Source: Deltaproteobacteria bacterium (lineage in GTDB: Bacteria; Myxococcota_A; UBA796; UBA2385). Taken from it: a stretch of DNA of 64,000 bases. How positions within the stretch are numbered: position 1 is the first letter of the stretch; each line of letters opens with the position of its first letter. Below the pieces are notes generated by a model that was not told the DNA's origin, did no database searches, and saw only the letters and a list, made by a program, of their open reading frames with translations. Positions 58,601 through 64,000 of the stretch are shown piece after piece. A program made the translations under genes and the position numbers. The stretch spans positions 62,001 through 126,000 of the forward strand of contig JAGYJW010000015.1 of assembly GCA_018401435.1 (NCBI GenBank). Reading direction: 5' to 3'.

Positions 58601-59098
58601 CAGGTGCTGCCGGTCGCGGGCACCAACCTGCTCTATGGCCTCAACGACTCCCCCGAGGCCGTCTGGATCAGCGACATCAGCGGCCTGGTGGACGATGCCC
58701 GGGCGGATGTGCTCTACGACAGCACCATCGGCTTCTTGCCCTCCCCCCGGGGGCGCGAGCGCGACGCGGGCAACGACACCCAGATGAGCATCGGCCCCGG
58801 CCAGATGGCCCTGCACCCCGACGGGCGCCGCCTCTTCGTGACCAACTTCAACGCCAACAGCGTGTCGGTCTATGACCTGGCCCTGGGCAACTTCGGCCAG
58901 GAGATCGCCGAGGTCAACCTGGTAGGCGAGAACCCCTACGCCATCGCCATCAGCCCCGATGGCAGGCAGGCGGTCATCGCCAACTACACCGGCGGAACGA
59001 CCGCTGCGGGACTGACCGAGAGCACGCTGGGGGTGCTGGACATCGACCCGGACAGCCCCAGCTACCTGCAGATGGTGACCTGGGTGGTGAACCGATGA
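55670..59098 (+). CDS. Very large surface lipoprotein with beta-propeller-like repeats
   Basis: 1142 residues from a GTG that yields a proper lipoprotein signal (KGKRSTLIFLALLAACIQD). The first 220 residues and the last 250 look like YVTN/NHL-type propeller blades (PIDVVVDPASGYAFVANRTS, GQMALHPDGRRLFVTNFNAN, NPYAIAISPDGRQAVIANYT). The middle, about residues 330-870, has repeats resembling five-bladed GH43/GH32-type propellers: GQHIWYSGFDGSTWRLGYAF, RVRLWYSGFDGEIWRIGSAI and LWRMVYGAWDGARWTLGQAW. No catalytic triad could be assigned. Around 57155-57200 the local sequence is out of frame. The stop overlaps the next ATG (ATGA). Confidence 0.7.
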   Translation: MGATKGKRSTLIFLALLAACIQDHPLPDLGPCADYPAGVYEYGQIGIGTCLAGPTEIHFVDNEDGEPILMVSNANPYQLFDGGSLLAIPWDAVDPTVVRQRVSDLGATALDLPNFAGGFDLAGDLALITVRLSENARVRQVFDEVHLVDLTDPMAPAPANRGPGGASTLTVQSDPIDVVVDPASGYAFVANRTSHSISVLDTTGDEITVVKPWPTYGLSSARFVDADGSGSRAELAELAVFSTDNLVDDTWTLSWVAGTWRLWLPLEGSDAPTGGLQRYDHQGDSRYSESPLGVELDPEDSSGLVDTIHDPSLRAGSSRMFFVSEGRVRAASSGVFLGDWGFETAPLIAPPDGRWDEDPGGPASVVDSQGLEWIFYDGGGTDGRNSPGIGAAWSADGVVFQAADDLPLLLPGASAHDAVAIADPDLFFDTETRLWRMVYGAWDGARWTLGQAWSEDLRSWTPSTEALFALDGVDVAAPVISGAPGDWRLWYAPPRWGRVAGGPGPQRRCAHWVDGGVVADFADWSWTGDDPPGIALEAAPNPAFRVRGEAYGQLDGNMLPGFGFVAGGFGWRGVALAGYALGPGDFGSASWGGVSLGSVSAEAGLAWLGLTSAGGTPRIGAATLDDDGQLSPIDGPLDGAIFEGSEAHDRDGASSPVVLQSGSSYTMFYAAHRGSTRTVGSATSSDGLTWTRGDRLLGLGADGSFDAVAVEPGSAILLDDGRVRLWYSGFDGEIWRIGSAIAAGPGQRFVRETGPSRAYQLGTGTPGDWDDSGVRHPFVIRDAEGQHIWYSGFDGSTWRLGYAFRPNSTSEFERAQNLDGLSRPILDPALGTFEPTGVGRPVLLADGDSLTGWYTGDANGSGRVGGMHGLLPDRINRAGHPPTVGDSLSFTTQRGDADATAIPLDTSLPDADIYGVGLAALSLDSERGFLYAVSKLAPFVVVVDIRDDSTDSFQDLNYLDVEALILYSSAGGADGFRQVLPVAGTNLLYGLNDSPEAVWISDISGLVDDARADVLYDSTIGFLPSPRGRERDAGNDTQMSIGPGQMALHPDGRRLFVTNFNANSVSVYDLALGNFGQEIAEVNLVGENPYAIAISPDGRQAVIANYTGGTTAAGLTESTLGVLDIDPDSPSYLQMVTWVVNR

Positions 59099-60975
59099 CC
59101 CGCCTCTTCTTGCCCCTGCTGGTGGCCCTTTCGGCCTGCAACACCCAGCAGCTCACCTCCAACTGGTTCAGCGGGCCCATCGGGGCCACCGTGCTGCAGC
59201 CCTGGGATGGCAGCCCCTTCACCGAGCCCATCGCCTTTGTGTCCAATAGCCGCGAGGGCACCATCGTGCCCCTGGACCTCAAGCACGCCACCTTGCTGGG
59301 CGACCAGGCCGCGTCCCCCTACCTGCCGCCGCGCATCGTCGCGACCGGCGATACGCGCCAGCTGGGCGATGTGGCCGCCTGGGGAGAGGGCGACCGCGTG
59401 TGGGTCTTTGGCGTGGACTATGCCTACTCCGCGCTGTTCCAGGCCCCCTATGTCTCCGCCCTGAAAGAGAGCGGAGAACCCATCCCCCCGGATCTGGCCG
59501 CCAGCGAGCCCGTCTTCGTCGATGTGGACGAGAGCGGGGACAGCGTCGCCGTCAGCGGCCTGCTCTTGCGCCATGGCTACACCACGACCGAGAGCTGGGT
59601 CCTGGAATACGACGGCACGTCCTGGTCGGCCACGGGCAGCCGCTCCGGCGTACAGGCCCGCACCTTCCAGTTTGGCGTTCCCTTTTCGACGGATCGGCGC
59701 GAGCTGGACATCACCCTGAAGGGCACGGCGACGCCGGGCGACCGGGTGGAATTCCGCACCGACAGCGGCCTGGTGGAGCACCCCCTGGGCGCCCGGCCCC
59801 TGGGCCTGCACCGCCTGGAAGGCAGCAACCTGCTGGTGGTCGGCCTTTGGGACGAGGACAGCGATGTCGGGTCGCTGGTGGTGTGGGATATGGCCGCCCG
59901 GGTCAGCCGCGGGCGCCTTGAGCTGGGTGCGGGCAGCCAGCCCTGGCGCTTCGCCGAAGACGGCGAGACGGGCCTGCTCTATGTGGGCGACGCGCGCCTG
60001 CCCCAGGTCTACGCCATCGACCTCGACGTGGACATTGCCAGCGCCTCCGCCGTCGAGGTCCTGCCCACCGCCGCGCCGGTGGCGGATCTGGCCTGGGTGG
60101 GCTCCCCCGGAGAGCCCCTCTTTGGCGAGCTGCCCTATGCCAACCTCTTCGTGGCCCCCGCCGGCCTGCAGCGGGTGGATGTCTATGACCTGCTGGTGGG
60201 CGACTGGGTCGATGTGAACCCCCTCGACGCCGTGGTGGGCGGCCTGCCCCTGTCCAGCCCCGTGGTGGGCCTCTCGGCCTCCCCCGAACCCGTGCGCCTG
60301 CAGAATACCAGCAACGAGGGCGCCCGCTACGACGACAATGTGGTGGTGGTCACCACCTTTGACGGCTCCATCCGCATGCTCGAAGGGCAGAGCGGCTGCA
60401 TGGCCATCAATGTGCTGGGGCCCCGCATCTCGGGCAGCACCGCCACCGACGACGCCGTCGAACTCACCGACCAGAGCCCCACCAGCGACCCGGTGCTCTA
60501 TGCGGATCCGGCCACCCGGTCGGCCATCTCCCCGGCCCGCTGCGGCGGCGTGGTCAAGGACGAGACCTGGACCTTGACCTATGACGAGGCCCAAGGCGAC
60601 TGGCGGGTCGAGGGCAGCCGCTCGGGCGAGCAGGCCACCCGCGCCCGCGAGAACAAGCGCTATGTCACCGATGACGGCGGCATGAGCTTCATCGTGCTCA
60701 GCGGCCCCCAGCCCAGCTCCGAAGGCGACCGCTTCGAGTTCAGCACCGACGACGGCGTGCTGCGCATCAACGAGGTGGACCGCGGCGGCAACATCGGCAC
60801 CGCCCCCCTCGAGTTGCCCGCCCCCCCTCTGGTCTTTCCCATGGAGGCCGGCCCCACCGGCGGCACCTGGGACGAGGACCGCACCCAGATTCACGCCCTG
60901 GTGCCCATCACCGGGTCGGACTTCGTGCTGCGGCTGCGCCTGCAGGCCTGGGCCATCGAGGTCCTCTACGAGTAG
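59095..60975 (+). CDS. Surface lipoprotein with a duplicated GSRSGxQ domain
   Basis: 626 residues; the signal peptide has lipobox LLVALSACNT. It resembles a propeller-bearing protein (VWVFGVDYAYSALFQAPYVS, ETGLLYVGDARLPQVYAIDL). Two related 60-residue domains interrupt it: residues about 166-226 (ESWVLEYDGTSWSATGSRSG ... TPGDRVEFRTDSGL) and about 489-554 (ETWTLTYDEAQGDWRVEGSR ... SEGDRFEFSTDDGV). It is translationally coupled to the preceding large lipoprotein by ATGA overlap, so the two probably form one surface complex. No enzyme motif seen. The convergent HEAT-like gene ends 39 bases away. Confidence 0.7.
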   Translation: MTRLFLPLLVALSACNTQQLTSNWFSGPIGATVLQPWDGSPFTEPIAFVSNSREGTIVPLDLKHATLLGDQAASPYLPPRIVATGDTRQLGDVAAWGEGDRVWVFGVDYAYSALFQAPYVSALKESGEPIPPDLAASEPVFVDVDESGDSVAVSGLLLRHGYTTTESWVLEYDGTSWSATGSRSGVQARTFQFGVPFSTDRRELDITLKGTATPGDRVEFRTDSGLVEHPLGARPLGLHRLEGSNLLVVGLWDEDSDVGSLVVWDMAARVSRGRLELGAGSQPWRFAEDGETGLLYVGDARLPQVYAIDLDVDIASASAVEVLPTAAPVADLAWVGSPGEPLFGELPYANLFVAPAGLQRVDVYDLLVGDWVDVNPLDAVVGGLPLSSPVVGLSASPEPVRLQNTSNEGARYDDNVVVVTTFDGSIRMLEGQSGCMAINVLGPRISGSTATDDAVELTDQSPTSDPVLYADPATRSAISPARCGGVVKDETWTLTYDEAQGDWRVEGSRSGEQATRARENKRYVTDDGGMSFIVLSGPQPSSEGDRFEFSTDDGVLRINEVDRGGNIGTAPLELPAPPLVFPMEAGPTGGTWDEDRTQIHALVPITGSDFVLRLRLQAWAIEVLYE

Positions 60976-61014
60976 GCCCGACGGCCCGGCCCGACGCAGC
61001 CCCGGCCGCGCCGC

Positions 61015-62295
61015 TCAGAGGCCCAGGCGCGCCCGGGCGGCCACCGCAAACCAGTCCTTCTTGCGCTTGGCCTTGCGGTTGGCAGCCTCGTAAGCAGCGG
61101 TCGCACCGGCGGCGTCCCCCGCGGCCGCGCGGGCCTCGCCCAGAAAGAACCACAGGTCTGCGGCCGCCTTCTTTTGGGCCGCGGCGGCCTCCAGGGCGGC
61201 CAGGGCCTCGGCGGGCCGCCCGGCCCGGGCCAGCACCAGGGCGGCCAGGCGGGCCTCGCCGGCACCCTCACCCAGGGCGGGCAGCAGGCCCTCGGCCAGG
61301 TCCACATCGGCCTGCTGCGCGGGCGCCTCCGCCCCCCAGGCGATGGCCTGCACATCCAAGGCGCCAGGCTCGTCCAGCAGGTCGAAGGGCTCGGCCATAT
61401 CGACCGGATACCAGGTTCGCCCGCGGGTTTGCAGGGCATGGGTGGGCGTGGCCTCCCCCACCCGGCGGAAGTACATGCGGCGGCCACCTGCGCCGGGACC
61501 GACCCCGCGCAGCAGGTCGGCGCTCTTCCAGCCGGCGTCGCCCTGGCTGTGGGTGAGGGCCGCGCCATCGCCCAAGGCCGCCAGCACGGCCGGCGGCAGG
61601 GCGCCTTGTCCCCGCACCTCGCCGGCGTCCAGGCCATCGGATGCCCACAGGCCCGAGATGGGCTCGGCCAGGGTATCGAGCACGTCGGCCATCTCGATGA
61701 CCAGCCCGGCCTGGCCGCTCTCGCCCATATCCAGGTCTCGCAGCAGGGATGCGGCGCTGCGGTAGCCCGCCGCCGCGCAGACCCGCGCGATCTCGCCCAG
61801 GGCGTCGGGCTTGATGCGCTTGTCGTTGAGCAGCTCCACCACGGACTTCTCCAGGTCCACGTCGCCCAGGCGCGCCACCGAGATGCACAGGCGCATCAGG
61901 CCCACGCCCGCGCCCACCCGCACATCGCCCCGGGGGTCGCGCAGGCCCGTGGCGATGCGCGAGAAGCTGAGGGGCAGATCCAAGCAGGCCAACATGCTGA
62001 AGAGGCCGGCGTTGACGGCGGGATCGATGACCTTGAACAGATCGAGGATGCGCATGCGGGCGGCATTGTCCAGGCCGTCGCGGTGGGGGGCCAACCGGTA
62101 GCGGCTGAGGATATCCGAGGCCGCCCCCGCCGAGCACAGCCGCACCGCCGGGCTCTTGTCGTTGGCGGCGCGGTCGGCCAGCACGGGCAAGGCGTCCAGG
62201 TCGCCCATCTTGGAGAGGTCCCGGCAGCCCGAGCAGCGCTCGTGGATGCTCTTGGCCTTCAGGGCGGCGATGGGGTCGGCGGTCTCGAGTTCCAA
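61015..62295 (-). CDS. HEAT-like/TPR-like helical repeat protein
   Basis: 426 residues, no signal peptide. The N-terminal half consists of short alpha-helical hairpins of HEAT type (DLDALPVLADRAANDKSPAV, DPRGDVRVGAGVGLMRLCIS). The C-terminal quarter is Ala/Leu-rich TPR-like sequence (RLAALVLARAGRPAEALAAL, ADLWFFLGEARAAAGDAAGA) ending in a basic tail. The start is a TTG at 62295; an ATG further in would lose the first hairpin. It lies 78 bases downstream of the thioredoxin-like gene on the same strand and is likely in its operon. A scaffolding or regulatory role is plausible; none is known. Confidence 0.6.
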   Translation of the reverse strand: MELETADPIAALKAKSIHERCSGCRDLSKMGDLDALPVLADRAANDKSPAVRLCSAGAASDILSRYRLAPHRDGLDNAARMRILDLFKVIDPAVNAGLFSMLACLDLPLSFSRIATGLRDPRGDVRVGAGVGLMRLCISVARLGDVDLEKSVVELLNDKRIKPDALGEIARVCAAAGYRSAASLLRDLDMGESGQAGLVIEMADVLDTLAEPISGLWASDGLDAGEVRGQGALPPAVLAALGDGAALTHSQGDAGWKSADLLRGVGPGAGGRRMYFRRVGEATPTHALQTRGRTWYPVDMAEPFDLLDEPGALDVQAIAWGAEAPAQQADVDLAEGLLPALGEGAGEARLAALVLARAGRPAEALAALEAAAAQKKAAADLWFFLGEARAAAGDAAGATAAYEAANRKAKRKKDWFAVAARARLGL

Positions 62296-62373
62296 GGCGG
62301 GCTCCGGGGCAAAGCAGGGACACCTGAGCCCTCCCCTATCCTCCCCCGGGGCCGCCCTGGCAGCCTCGCCCGC

Positions 62374-64000
62374 TCAAGGCAACTCCAGCTCCACCACCGC
62401 CACACCCTGGTCCACAACCCCCACCAGCAGCAGATCCCGCGCTTCATCGGGGCGCCGCAGCACCGCGATGACAGGCAGGTCACGCAGGCTGAGATCACCC
62501 ACCAGATGCCCATTCTCATCCAGGGCAAACACCGATGCATCGTCGCGGCTGAGCACCCGGCGCAAGGCGCCATCGGGGCCAAAGCGGCCCATCAGCAGCT
62601 CTTCGACCACGCCCCCAGCCCAGCTGCCATCGCCGGCCACCTGGGCGGATCCCGGCGCGGGTCCGCGGTCCTCGGCCATCAGGGTCGCGCCGTCCACGCG
62701 CAGGTGCCAGCGGCGGCGACCATCCACGCCCCAGGCGCCCCCGCCGGATCCGCCGCCACATCCCGCAGCGGGAGCGGCGCCTGGGCCAGGCGGTCGCCCG
62801 ATGGACCCAGCAGCAGGGTGGGGCCCCCATCGGTGGCCACCCAGAGGCCCTCTGCGCCGGCGTCCGGGTCGCGCAGCGCGGCGGGCAGGGTGCACATCCA
62901 CCGGGCGCCGCCTCGCCATCAAAGGCCCGCAGCAGCGGGCGGTCGCGGTCCCCGGCCACCGGGCCGCCGTCCAGCCAGGCCAGGCGCTGGGCGGGCGAGG
63001 AGCCGATCTCGGGGTCGGCTGGATCGGCCTGGCCCAGGCGGTGCACCAGCGGCAAGGTGCCTTTGGCCCCTACCGCAAAGCGATCCTGGGTGCCGCCCGC
63101 CAGGCCCTGGGCCCCGGCCACGGGCAAGAAGTCCAGCAGGCGCAGCGGCCCTCGGGCCCGCGCGATGGGCGCCCCACCGCCCTCCTCGGCCTTCAAGGCG
63201 GCATCCACCGCAGCCGCCAGGCGCCGCGTCGAATCGGGGCCATAGCCCCGGGCCGCGTAGTGCAGGCCGCCGTCCTTGCCCAGCACCCGGATGGCGGGGA
63301 TGCCTTGCACCCCCATGCGGCGACTCAGCTCCAGGTCGTGGCCCAGGCTGAGGTCGGTGATGCCCAGCTCCTTTGCTCCGGCTTGGATGGCCGCCTCGGA
63401 GGTGGTGTCGACGCTGATGGCCAGCACCTCCAGGGGCGCACCCGCGCGGGCCGCCGCCAGCTCGGCGATCTCGGGCAGCTCTTTGCGGCAGGGCCCACAC
63501 CAGGTCGCCCAGAAGGCCAGGACGCGCACCGTGCCATCGGCCTCCAGCAGCCGGGCTTCCGCCCCCAGCATCTGCACCGGCAGCGGGGTCAGCGGCGGCA
63601 CCTGCGCCACCCAGGCCTCGCCCGGCAGCCGGGGCGCCACCCCCAGCTTGAAGGACAGGGGCGGCAGGTCGCGCAGGGCGAGCAGGGCCCGGGCCTGGGC
63701 CAGGCCGCCGGCCACATCCCCCGACGCGTGCAGTCGCTCGGCCTGCATTCCCCGCAAGGCCCCATCGCCGCCCAGGTCCACCACCCGGCCATCGGGCAGC
63801 ACCAGATCGGGCGGCCGGGCGGCCACCGCGGCGGTCAAGGCCGCCAGGGCCTCGGGGCCCTCCCCCTGGGCCACCAGCACCCGGGCCAGGGCAATACGCG
63901 CCGGCCCATCCAGATCCGGCTCGGTGGCCAGTCGGCGGGCGAGGTCCAAGGCCAGCTTGGGGGCCCGCCGGTTCAGGCGCAGCAGGCCCGGGGCCAGGGC
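62374..64000 (-). CDS. TlpA-like thioredoxin-domain protein with C-terminal propeller-like region (5' end cut off, frameshifted)
   Basis: About 540 residues are visible; the N-terminus is beyond the window. The visible start is TPR-like (GPARIALARVLVAQGEGPEA). A thioredoxin domain of TlpA/ResA type follows, with VRVLAFWATWCGPCRKELPE (WCGPC at 63502-63488) and the cis-Pro segment MGVQGIPAIRVLGKDGG. From about base 63050 the sequence resembles WD/propeller blades. Near 62920 the frame breaks into WMCTLPAALRDPDAGAEGLW, and near 62730 again into the frame that ends VVDQGVAVVELELP at 62374. Correcting both gives one continuous protein. A periplasmic or cytoplasmic disulfide role cannot be decided without the N-terminus. 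Confidence 0.7.

Overview
The window is about 70% G+C, densely coded bacterial DNA. Several features point to a delta-type proteobacterium close to the Myxococcota (inference, not proven): many lipoproteins with Asp/Gly linkers, a MopE-like protein with four Cys/Asp metal-binding repeats, and a secreted lipase ending in a Cys - hydrophobic helix - Arg tail of the MYXO-CTERM kind. No rRNA, tRNA, CRISPR array, insertion sequence or phage gene was seen. At least twelve conserved genes are broken by one-base indels, several in G or C runs (rlmI, recD2, topB, recO, glyS and others). This looks like residual sequencing error rather than gene decay, so I annotate them as single frameshifted CDSs.

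Layout. 1-6.2 kb (+): a CoA/acid-metabolism operon of enoyl-CoA hydratase, biotin-dependent acyl-CoA carboxylase alpha subunit, a beta-keto acid cleavage enzyme, a PECR-like enoyl-CoA reductase and a B12-type radical SAM enzyme. 6.3-8.2 kb: a DUF2058 protein and an ankyrin-repeat protein. 8.2-10.8 kb: a divergent SulP anion transporter / NhaR-like LysR regulator pair. 10.8-13.0 kb (-): minC-minD-minE. 13.3-14.6 kb (-): a glutaredoxin and a small-molecule kinase. 14.5-19.8 kb: a polyhydroxyalkanoate (PHA) locus with phaR facing phasin, PhaE-like, two different PHA synthases and an acyl-CoA ligase. 19.8-25.0 kb (+): lipoprotein, outer-membrane barrel, alpha/beta hydrolase and a surface lipase, tightly packed. 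25.1-27.3 kb (-): the MopE/beta-helix lipoprotein.

27.4-38.4 kb holds RNA and DNA enzymes (RlmI-like methyltransferase, zinc protein, RNase G, RecD2, topoisomerase III), with a disordered stretch at 33.7-34.6 kb, an XRE regulator and a pirin. 38.5-48.7 kb (+): two envelope lipoproteins, RlmN, MTA phosphorylase, a TPR protein, a RodZ-like protein, MgtE, RecO, two small lipoproteins and a TM2-like mini-protein with its own promoter and terminator. 48.8-55.6 kb (+): a membrane protein, glyQ, glyS and pyruvate phosphate dikinase. 55.7-61.0 kb (+): two large translationally coupled lipoproteins, at least one carrying a duplicated domain. 61.0-64 kb (-): a HEAT-like protein and a TlpA-like thioredoxin that runs off the window.

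The best leads are the PHA locus, with paired palindromes matching PhaR-type operators between phaR and the phasin gene and downstream secreted lipid-processing genes (possibly one lipid scavenging-to-storage module), the carboxylase/BKACE/PECR/radical-SAM operon, and the paired propeller lipoproteins.
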